The notes beneath the pieces are model-generated. The model saw only the letters and a list, made by a program, of their open reading frames with translations, did no database searches and was not told the origin of the DNA. Of a stretch of DNA of 64,000 nt, positions 48,301 through 60,300 are shown in pieces. Origin of the DNA: Atriophallophorus winterbourni (taxonomy: Eukaryota > Platyhelminthes > Trematoda > Plagiorchiida > Microphallidae); contig JACCGJ010016451.1 in NCBI GenBank assembly GCA_013407085.1, positions 62,001-126,000 of the forward strand. The letters run 5' to 3'. Both the position numbers and the translations under genes were made by a program. Position 1 is the stretch's first letter. Every line of letters starts with the position of its first letter.

Positions 48301-51300
48301 AACTGCAGCGATTACAGGTAATTCCATCTAGGTGAATTACGAAGGATTCTATGTACAAGAACACAGATTCTCGTGAGTTTTTTTATGGGTTATTCATTTT
48401 TGAAAATAACAAATGATATACATATACATGCAGTTGAATGGGGCATCATAAAATTTATAAGATTTTAATGTGAAAAATTTATACAAAATTTAATTTTAAC
48501 CAAATACCTTCGATTTGAAAAAAATGATGGCGGTCGGTCCCCTAATATTTGAGTACATTCAAAAATTATAAACTATGTGTACATGAATACTAAATGCAAT
48601 TTGAGCTAATAAACACTGCCATAATATAATTCTGTCGCAATACGTCCACCGAATCTGCGTGAAAAATCGAAGATCTAACCACGATTGCAGTACTTTGAGA
48701 ACGTAGTAAAGAGTTATATTAAACGAACAATTAACACGAGTGACATGTAAGAAGGATAAAGCTCTTTAAACCGCTTTGATACACTTTAAGCTAGCTTTAG
48801 ATACCTTCAGAGTTGTGTCTATAGAATCCACTTTAAAGATTGATTTCAAGTGTAAATAAAGTTGACAACCAAAATGAAAATAATAATATTAATATTGATA
48901 ATAAAAATAATAATAAAATTTATTAGAAATTATTCGGAATATCTGATCTACGTTGATGTTCAATGAAACGGTACATAATCACGGTGATTTAAAAACCCAG
49001 GAAAATTTACGAAATATTAACGAGATGAATTTTTCACAAATACGAGATTTGTTGGTCATGTGAATAATATGAGATGCCATGTGAGACTATATCGGGACTC
49101 AGCGCTGGTTGTAAAACAGCATAGCAGTGAAGCGCATTAGCAACAGTGCCGATCATTAACTCGCGTGTATCTGCAGAACTCCACCCTCCGGCAAACACAT
49201 GAACAGACAGCTTCGAAAGGCCGTAAACAGCAATCGCTAACCCGCAAGAATTCTGGTTCTGGAACGACTACATGAGTGGTTCGGAAAACGTCTGATGATA
49301 TTAAACGAAATGATATTCCGTCGGGTCGGTCATAGTGGTAAGAACTCGAAGGGAACTAGTTCCCGCGAAATCGACTGACAAAGCAGATGAACGTGGCAAC
49401 ATGTACAGCTAGGCTAAGAACATTTTGTGGTTCAGAGATTCGCGGAAAACATGTGTCTGTGTGTCCTGTTTATTTTCATATGCGTAATAATCACTAGACA
49501 AATTGGCGTTTTCTTGTCTTGTGGCAATCGGTGGTAGTTAATGTTTGACGTATTATTCTCGGAGTGTGAATCGTAACCCAATCCGCGGCTGGACAGAAAA
49601 CGATCGGAAGTGAGGTAATTCATGTTGGATGGACTGTCCTCGAGCTGGGGGTCAACAACGAACTAGAAGTTATCACGGGAGCGGATTTTACCACAAGTGA
49701 CTTCGCACAATACTCGTCGACTTTCAGAAATCGCGAACAGCTTCAATGAAGTTACTGGTGTATTGCAGCGTGGCATTAGGCCTTAAATAAAATGTATTAA
49801 TGCAGTTCACTTGCAGTTAAAGTGTTAATGTGGATATCACTTGTATACTATTCCAAAGAAAATTCATGAAAATATCTCGCATTTCTCTGCAACGGCGTTT
49901 TGAGACAGGTGAAAAGTAAGCAAGCTTGGGCTATAAATATTCGTAAAGATTTTTATCTGGAATGCTGGAACGTAAGGACACTGCTGGATGTCGGTAGTCA
50001 AGCCATCGCGATTCGCTCTTTATTGAACTACCGGGTAGACGTTGCTTGTCTCTCCGAGTCTTTTCTAGCTGGCCATGGATCCAAACCGATTACGGTCCCC
50101 GGAGTCGATAGTACATACTGTCTTCTTTATACTGGGCCCGAAAATGAATCGGGGTAGCGATGGCTCTCAATGATCATGCCAAGCAAGAACTCATGTCATG
50201 GACGCATGTGTCCCCGAGAATTGCACTGGTCCAGCTGAGGGGTCATTCTTGTGATATTACTATCGTTTCGGTGTACGCCCCAACGTTATGTGTCGACTAA
50301 AATGCAAAAGACGACATCTATAACATGCTTTAGTCCGTCATCGACAGAGTAACTGGAAATGTCATATTGGTTGTGTCCGGCAGTTGAAATGCATGTAACG
50401 GACCAGCAGATGCTGCAACGAACTGAATCTTGGGAGATGTGGCTTATGCCAGCACTGCAAGAACTGTGATCGATTAATCGAGTTTGCAGCCTGCAATCAC
50501 TTATGTGTCTGCAACACTAAATACCAGCATTCTAGTAAACGCTTGGTTACAGGTGCTCGAATGATGGCAGAACGTCTAATCAGATTGATTATATCATAAT
50601 TCGCGCACGCTGGATATCCTCAATACTTTAGGTCCTATCATTTAACCGAAACAGGGAGCGCGGCATGCATTGATCACACACTCTTTCGCGCAAAGCTCCG
50701 AGTTCGCCTGCTAAACCGCCAAAGGAAGACTCCTAGAAAATGTCTAAACTTGGCCGCCTTAGGAAACTCGGATCAACGTAAGATGCTCGTTGATGATATT
50801 GCTGAGCAGTTGGATGGGAGTGAGGCCCAAGTTGAAGATCAGTGGTCCACAATGAAGGTCGCTACTCAGACTGTGGTAATTAAAATCCTTGGCACCGTTT
50901 CTCGCCTAATTCGAGCTTATTACAACTCTACAAGGGCTCCTGTTCGCTTCTACCGTAAAAAATCTCGCGGATTTGCACACGGGAATCAGGAAGGGTTGTA
51001 GGTTATCCTCAGTTCTGTTAAACTATGTCGTAGACTGGATTATGAACCAGGGATTAACGGACTATCAAGGCGTTCAAGTTTCAACGAATCTCTGGATTTC
51101 CGATCTCGACAACACCGATGATGTAGTGGTTTTTGGCGAAAATGTCGAAATGTTACAATGGATTCTAGACCGCATCAGTCGCACTACTGCGAAAGTCGGT
51201 CTCGAGATAAACGGAGCCAAAAACCAAGGAATTTTTATATGTAACACCAGGCATCCAGCAACTGAACGTCCAGGGCATTCCGATCGAGTACGTTCCAGTC

Positions 51301-54300
51301 TTCAGATAGCTCGGTTCAAGTATGCTGTTCAATGGTCAGGCGAAAGATGAAGTGAAGTTAATGGCCTATCCAGCGCGCAATACGTTTTCGCAGTTGAGAG
51401 GCACTCTTTGGCGAAAGCCTTGGAGCAGCCTCAAAATTAGGATGCGTGTTTATCAAACAGCGATCCGCCTTGTTCTTCTTAATGGATACCAGACGTGGCC
51501 TCTGAGGTCACAGATGTATGATCTTATAAGTGTTCGACCGTTGGTGCCTTAGGGTAGTCTTGGGCATCGGATATACCGACCGAGTATCTGACGCTGCCGT
51601 TCGAGTGCGATGCAACGGATTACCTCCGTTTTCCTTTCACATCCAACGACGAAGACTACAGTGGTTTGGCCAAGTCCTCCGAAAGACAGCCACAGCGCTC
51701 ACGAAACTCGTCCTCCACCCCAAACCCGTTCATACATAGCGTCGGCGACAAGGCGGTCAAGTGAAGACCTGCCTGTTGACTGTGAAGGAGGATGTAGACG
51801 CCCGGGGACTGCGCATCGTCTACGGCGTTCGCAGGTGGGAACGTGACTGGATTAATATCTGCAACAATTTCACCTCCGACCGACGCCCGTGGGCTGGCGT
51901 GATTCGAGACATCAACGAAGCCGGCAAATCCACCCATGGTGCCAGCCGCACAAAAGTAAAAGTAAAGTAAGTACTAATGCAGTTGAAATACCTAAGTCTG
52001 ACTATGGTGGCACTCACAAGGCAACGTGATGAGGCGAAGTAGTATTTTGTATATTTATGACATTCGACACTGCGGCAAAGAAATATGTAATAAGACTAGA
52101 GTTATGCGTAATATTTATTTTAACTTTGAAACCTATAAACTTTGGCTCCATTAGCACGTACATTAGTCGTGTACATGTCGCCGTCGATGAATGCGTACGT
52201 TGATATCCGATTATCTGGCATATATGCTAAGCTGATCTAGCTTTGGACTGTGCGACTTGACATTCGGGAAGCATTCTCAAAGCCTTTTAGTTGTAAGAGC
52301 AATTACTCGCGATTAATTAAGTACGATTTATTAAGTCTCTATTCCGAGTGTCAAACTTGGCCCGAGGAAGCTTCCAACCGAAGTGAAGTAACACCGAATA
52401 CTGCTCAAAACTATTTCCGTTAAATTTAGTTTCATGAAAATATTGCCAAATATAAAGTTTCGGTTCCAATTGAAAAGTACGGTTTCCGTGTTGCAGATGT
52501 GAGTCAACAAACTAAAAAGTAATTAGTTGGGATAGTTTGACTATTTCCTTGTTAACTCAAACTGTATTTGAGAAAACCATCTCCGATCATATTCTCAAAC
52601 AAACAGCTTCACACACATTTAGGGAGGGTCAAATTAGATCACCATTAAAGCAAGTCGGTCTGTGTTCAATACTTCAATCGTTCCCCGTTCCTCTGAACAT
52701 TTTAGCGAGGACGATCAGTTTAGCTCATCTCAACAGAGGAGAAATCTGACAAGCGATATACTACCGCGCTCGTCGCAGTACTGCCCTCCCATACAAGTTA
52801 ACTGTGATTTCTTTTTCTATTCCTGGTCATGTTTTAATTTGACGACCAGCAACATAAATCAAAATTCACCTATACTCATAAAACATTACCACAGGAAAAA
52901 CGGTTCAATTGTTAGAAAACATTTTTATTTCCGTTCTACTTTGCTACACGTTTCTTCCAACATATGGAACGTTTGCTTCAGAGAAGAGTGATACGGCTGT
53001 GTGTAGCGTTACCGTTATTTGCCAAAGGAAGTATACTTACTCAGTGATCGGGAATATGTACATCATTCATTTACATTTTGAACTAGTCAATTGGCGCGTT
53101 AACGCACACGAGGATCACTCTGAAAACCAGAGGCGAAGCTTTTCCATTATCATGTTGTGGCGGCATCTTGATTCGTTTTTTCCATTTTATTCAGCATGTA
53201 GCGTTGAAGTTGATGTGGTTTTATTCATTGGATGAGACACTGGGCTGTCATCCATCTGGTTCTCAAACGAATCGTTGTTACGCGTTTGTCTTATATGTAC
53301 ACACTGAGTTTAGCGGAAGGGAAGGTGATAATTACTCAAGGTCAATCGAGGTCAAATCGCGTTTTTTCGCTCTAACAACTATTGCGCTATTGAAACCGGC
53401 CTCATAAACAATAGACGCAAGCGAGACATACAGCCCGGTTGTCAATTGCATCCCAATTTACACCAGAGGTTAACATTTTCAACTTGAACCACGTTCACCC
53501 AATAATCTCACAGCACAAAAGGTCACAACGTTTATTACTTATATGACGAAGGATGAAACGCATACTTATTATTATCGGCAAATCTGGTCACCAAAACGAT
53601 GTACCCAACGTATCTGTACCGGTTATCGTTTGAACCCGATTTTTGAGTCAGTTTTGTGCTAACGACTTCCGTTATAGCCTTTGTCAAACTGGGCACCGCT
53701 GACCCACCATGACGAATTACATATCTTCAATAGCTGTTGGCTTTCTCCACCCACACCATCAAAGTTGTTTTCAATCTAAGCGTTCTCTTGCAATTCTTTC
53801 GAAACACGAATTCTTCCGGTTTGCGATTGTTATCGTATAACGTTTCGGCAGTCCCTAGTCTCATATTGTGCCGCAAGGTAGAATTTCACGTACCACCGAA
53901 ACAGCACTTGAAGGCATTATTCGCCAATACACTTACCGTCTACACACTAGTAAAACTATGCAAACGCGAATCCCTGAAATCGATGCATTGTTGATGCTTA
54001 TACAAGTCAACCTAATACGGAGAAAAATTAAAATCGAATAGTTGACCAACGCTAACCTCCCCCCTTCAGAAGCGACTCAGCTAACCGCCCCCCCCCCAAG
54101 CGGTATTTGACGGAAAGATTCCCCACTCTTCTTCCAATAATTTCCTACCCGAGGCTCTTTCGCAACTCTCCCTCCTCCTGCGTCCTTGCTTGATCCCACC
54201 TAATATGCCTTCTCTACCCTACTTTTCCTCTCTTATCTTCTCCACGTCTTGCCGCATCCCCCTTCTTAGCCCCCACCCCGGCCCCAACAACTCCGCCTAC

Positions 54301-57300
54301 TCCCTCCGTTCCCGCCCTTCTTCACTTCCCGCAACCTCTGGGTAACAGACTCACCACAGGTTAATCTGTTAGCCTAAAAACGCCGCGAACTAGAAAAGGA
54401 GCAGAGCTGGATCGCCAGAGTGAGAGTTTTGCTTCCCATGGGTCCAGCTCCTCATTATTGTAGTGATTTAGGAGAACAACATGATATAAGGAGTAGGTTG
54501 GAATTTCCGACCCATTGGCTCTGGGTTGGGATAACGGTTTTTTTTTTTTGTGGTGGTTGGACGTACTCATATACGAATGTATTCAAAACTCCTATACTTC
54601 GGCCGGAAAGTTCAACGAATTTATGGTCACCACAAAAAACAGACACAAAGCTCCCAATTACATATCAAGTCAATTGCGGTCAAAAGAGGTATAAAAAAAA
54701 ATCACTTCTACGAGTCAATGGAGTCAGAATATGCTTAACCTGATCAATACACAGGCATCGTCAAATCGTTATTGTAACAAATAATTGTCCAAGGTTCGAC
54801 GTGAACTGTGTGGATACAGGGGAAGAGGTGATATTGCTTCGGGGAAGGGCATTCACAGGAAACAGACACGTATCCGAATAGAAATATCGCGACAATTAGT
54901 ACGGGAATGGGGAATTTGTAGTGACGACTGAGTGGCTACGTGTAATTCCTGATTCACGGGTATTTGAACAAATGTTTAAGTGGATGATCTGGAGTATTCA
55001 ATATCTTGTAAGTAATTATAACGTCACTTCGAAGTCTACGTTGAAGGGGAGTGGGGAGCTTTAGCTTTTTCAACCTTTCCTCGTATGTAAGGTCTCGAAA
55101 ACCACGCAAGATAGTGTAATTGACAAATTCTTGCAACGAGGTCTCGAAGTAGGTAAGTTTGATCAGGATCGCGATGCAGTCGACGTTTTGCATTTGTCAG
55201 ACCGACAGTGATGTATCGTTCGCGTGTGGGAACTCGTTTATGACAAGCGCATTCAAAATTGATCGGCAAACAAAATATGCGAAACATTTTTTGTTGTACC
55301 CATGCTGAGCCGAAAAGCGAAAGTTGACAAAAACGGTATGATAAAACTAGGGAAATATTGCATCTTGATAACTAGCCAGTCCCAAAAGATTTAGATGGGA
55401 ATATATTGCCAGCTAACATGTTAAAATTGACTAATCATTGATCATTGGTTTTGCATGAAGTGATTTTAGGAATCAAGGCATCTATTCCATAAAATATTGC
55501 ATACACCCAGGGCTGAAACTGGGAGATATTTGTACAATGATCCCACATGATCATTAGTGAAATCGAAATTCTTGAATATCATATTCACTTACAAATTTGA
55601 ACAATACACTCTTACCTTATATGCGCCATTGGAGTCGAAATAATTAACCTATTTTCTGTGACCCAGCCACTGTGTTTAATCTCAAGACAAACAGTTACAC
55701 CAGTACGTCGTCACTGACGAACCCTACCGTATTACAATCTGTCAATAATGCTAGGTAATGAACACACTAACTAATAGGCTTGGAGCATTGATGTTAGATT
55801 TCAATTTTAGTTCCATATTTACACTCCAGATAATCAACAATTATTACAATAATTTCTGTGTCAGTCACGCGCAATTTCATACACTACCCACGTGATAATC
55901 ATTCAATTGGAATGATAATATGCATGAAAATAACTGTTTACCCACTCAGTGAACTAACCAATCGTTTTTACTCCTCTCTCGATACCAGCTTTCTCTGAAC
56001 TGAAAACGTTTGCTCTTAAGCTTCTTCATCTGCTTGTATGATCAAATAGCGTGGACACCTCAGCTCTTTTAGTAACTAGAATCAGATTATCCGTTCTGAT
56101 TCATCCATCAACGTTTACATCTGTGGCATAAGCTGAATCACGTCGAAAATACGTTTTTTAAATGGACCCATTCAATCGCCACTGCCTATGAGTAGATTAT
56201 GTCGTTTAGAGAAAATATTTGAAATCTTAGAGACGCAACATTCCGAACGCAATCCACGTGGCCGTAATTTTTCGGTTGTAGAGTAATTCTTTGCAATGGG
56301 ATTCACTAATGCTATACGAACACCAACGACTTGTTGATTTGACAGTATCATATAATTGTGAAAGGCGTTTTATTTCTGGATAATACTAATGCTGCCGCAT
56401 TTGGGGGCTTGCTGAGCGATTTTGTGTTTGAGGTAAAATCAGTACTTAGTACCAATCTAAAACTCCGATGAAAATGGAATATGAAGAGTAGCAGTCGTCT
56501 AACATGCATGATAACAGTTGCTGCTCTGGAGTTTAGAAAATGGTACATGTAACTAATCTAAATTATCTGCACTGCCAAACAATTAGGAGGCTGGTTCGAC
56601 GAGCCGTAAAATATACACCGTACGAAAACCACGAGGTGTGAATTTAATTTTACTACCCATAGCTGAATCAGACCAGTATTTGACTGCAAGGGTTTTAAGT
56701 ATGGTAAAAATAAGATGCGGTGACCCATTGGATTGGATCATTAACAATAAAAGAAATATGCCCTCTGAACTTAAAGCTGGTAAAGACACTTAAAAATAAA
56801 GGTGTATGTGGATAAATCTAAGATGTGTCCAGATCTTTCCAATTTATGACTTAAATTTTCCAACTAGCAATGCTAATCCGTGCTTTGATGTTTGATTGAA
56901 TATACCAAAAGTGGAATGCTCCGTTCAAAACATACCAATCGCGAAGAAGCGAATGACTCGGCTATTCCTATAAACTAGGCTAACATGTTTCAAACCCCTT
57001 TGGGCAAGGGTGGTGCGTGCAACACAAATTTTACACAGGTAATCTGGACGGAATATTGAGGCGTTTCTACATAGTTAATATGAGTTTGCTGTTAGTGCCT
57101 AAGCCAAAATGCGTTTTGCTTATCATAAAAGCTGATTTCTTTTTTCTGGTTTAAATGTCTTCATTGTTAACGTATAATTTTAGGCATCGCGAGTGGCTTA
57201 CTATTCAGGACAGATTTTGGATTGTTCTATAATAACGGTTCTGTGTTTTACAACACTTAGTAGCGCTTTATTACCTCATCAGTATGATGTATTACGACAT

Positions 57301-60300
57301 GTTACGTCACGCCATCCAATCGGGATGAACATTTTTGATCAGATTTCTTTTCCGAAATCTGTTCTGCCAAACGGAGTTTACACACCGTCCCAAGCGGTAT
57401 CGCGGGAGATCGAACCCATAAACTCTGGATTTATATGAGAACATATTCAACCGCTGCGGCTGTATATTTCTCAGTGTTTCATGGGTCACGCTGAAATATT
57501 CATTAAAAACATCGGTTTTCTACATGGATTTATAAAATATTCGGTAATTTTTTAAGCTCAACCGCATTACCCAAATGAGCTTTGCGTTATTGCATTAGGA
57601 CAATCTAAAATTCCATAATTTTAATATAGTTCATCTGATAGTGATCTATTTGTATCATTCATTCACATGAACAGAACTCGAACTTCAGAGGGAAAGTGTG
57701 GTGCTGGAACAAGTCCTTGGCGATGGCCAGTTTGGTGACGTTTACAAGGGAAGGTACACACGACAAGTTAGTCGTTTTTGTTATATTTGAATTTTGGAAA
57801 TTAATTATAATAAATAAAAAACGTCACTTAGACTTGCTTGCGATACGTTCGATGGTTCCAATTTACACGTTCAAGGTTTCTAGGCATGTTTCTTAGCATT
57901 TATTTCATTATAGACAAGCAATCTTTCTATGTTACGTTTATCAACCGCGTCTCACACTCAAAAGCTCATTTTCTAAAAACAATGTTTATTTAAGCGTCTT
58001 ACCAGGATCGATAAAAAAGAATTTACTCAATATGCACTCTGTCTTGTTTCACATTCTGTTTGCATAACGTACTGATGGGTTCGAAACAGATTTATGTGAC
58101 GGTATCAATTCGTTTTCTTAAGTTGGTCCGGACCATCCAGAACATTGTTTCGCCAATATTACTTGAGCGACGGATCGGATTTTGAAGTAGAACAACCTGT
58201 TTCGCATCAACTCAGCTGAAGTGTCATTAACAGTTATCTAACCGCGTGTTTTAAACGCGGATCGACTTGCTGCATTCTTAATGAAGACTTTTTGTCTCGT
58301 TCCGTATTCGAAATAGCGTATTGCAATAGATTTGGTAATGTAAATCGCAAAGTTCTTGACTCACAACGTTTTACATAATCCTAGTTCTGGTACAAGAAGG
58401 TCGCCCCTGTAATTCCAAAAACAATACATAAATATAGTGCCTTGAGATTGGTTTAACCGTCATTCTGCCATACGTGTTGATTGCCTAATTTTATCATGAC
58501 ATTGTACAAATAGGTCATTATTGAATCGAACTTCCACATTTATTTCAGCTGAACGCAGAGCCGATTTTAGTTGCCGTGAAGACATGCAAACCAGAATCAT
58601 CTCAGGAGGATCGTCGGCAATTTTTAGAAGAAGCAAGTGAGTTCAACATGATGCATGAAAAAGTTACGCTTTTTGAGAGTTGCTAGAAATATTGTACAGC
58701 AGAATGCTACGTATTGCGAATGTGACAAGTAAACCTGAATCAGCTTCGTAATGAAAAGCTCCGGATACTGGTATGATGGCATCGAACGAGCCATTGGTTG
58801 AGCTTAACTTATTAAACTCACTAAACCACTATTTCGGTAACCAATCAGTTGAGAGGACTTAGTAAATGAAAAAGTGAGAGAACGCTTCTCTATACTCTGA
58901 GAACAGCAGGCGTTTAGCTCGTGTACGGGGGACGGTTGAGTGTTCACTAACCATTGAACACATAAATTCTCCCTCTAATCTGGTTGAGCTCAATAGAGCA
59001 CTCAACGCAAAGCGAGAGGAAAGGTTCGTAGCAATGACGGGATCTCTGCAGAGTTCATCAAACACGCTAGAACATCGTCAATGCAGCTCGTTAGTTTTGC
59101 ATCTTTAGTGCTCGCAGCAGCATTCTCTCTCACACAAGAAGCGAGATATTAAAATATTTCAGCTTTTTAAGTAAAATGGGTGATAGAATCTGTGCATTAA
59201 TTACCGAGAGAACTGCTTTCCGTATGTCATTAGCGAATATTTTATTAACGTTTTATTAATATGGCTTTAGGGATTAGATAATAGGATATTCTTCTAATCT
59301 GAGTTTGCCTTCAACAAGGAAAAATTTACAGAAACAACTTTATGAGTTTTTCCGAGAACAGTATTTGCATTGTGCTTTGATTTCATTGATTTAACGAAAG
59401 TGTTCAGCATACTCAGCACGTAGATATAGGCTGTCCTCCAAGACTGCTTGATATCCCTGTGATTGCACTTTGACGCAAGGGGCATTGCTCAATTCAAGCA
59501 TTGCATTTCAGACGCTTTTAAAATTAAGCGAAGTATTAAACATGAATGTGTTCTTGCCCTAATGTATGTTAGAATAATCTTTGCTCGGCTGTTGAAGAAA
59601 GTATTGGTCGACCGGTGACAAAAGGCATTTTCATGCGCACGCGATATGGTGACAAGCTTTTCAATCTATATCTTTCAAAAGCACAAAACATATTTGCTCA
59701 GTGCCATAAACAGCCTTAATTGCAAATTGACCACTATTCGACAGCATGTAAAGACGCTGGGCTAACAATGAGCATGACCAAGTATAACTTTCTTGAACAG
59801 CAGACTATGTTGCCTCCTGCTAACACATTCGAAATCTGTCAGATTAAACCAGTATGTTACTTCACTTCTCTTGGTTCAAATACTGAGTATAACCACTCGC
59901 TATCCACTGAGATCGATAAGCGAAATAGTAGAGTAACTGTAATATTGACTCGTTTGAATGTTCGTGTCTGAGTTAACCGCAAGCTCACTGTGAATGATTG
60001 ATGCTACAAAGTGCGTGCATAATAAACGCTTTAATTTGTGGTAATGAACCCTGAACTCTTCACGAAGTTTATTTGCTGTACATCCGTCTCATCTAGAACG
60101 TAGCATCGATGATCGGGTTATAAAATTCAGACGTGATTTCTTAAGGTTGTCCACAGAGCATGTACACCCCACTGTGACAGCTCAGTCTACGGTGTCATGT
60201 GTACATAATTGGAAACGGTCGTGTTCTAATGGATCCACTCTACAGGGAGTTAAAATCAAGAAGTTTGTCTTTGAGCAGACCACACTCGCGGGACAAAAAC

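Noticed and set aside
57385..57430. Possible tRNA or tRNA-derived SINE
   Set aside because: Only a T-arm-like stretch is present; D-arm, anticodon arm and acceptor pairing could not be found.
57307..57438. Coding exon between FAK FERM and kinase
   Set aside because: The open frame lacks FAK linker similarity and phase-compatible GT/AG sites.
57675..57753. Shorter FAK exon 8 ending at AAG|GTACAC
   Set aside because: Joining at this donor creates an immediate TGA with exon 9; the donor at 57767 keeps the frame and family spacing.
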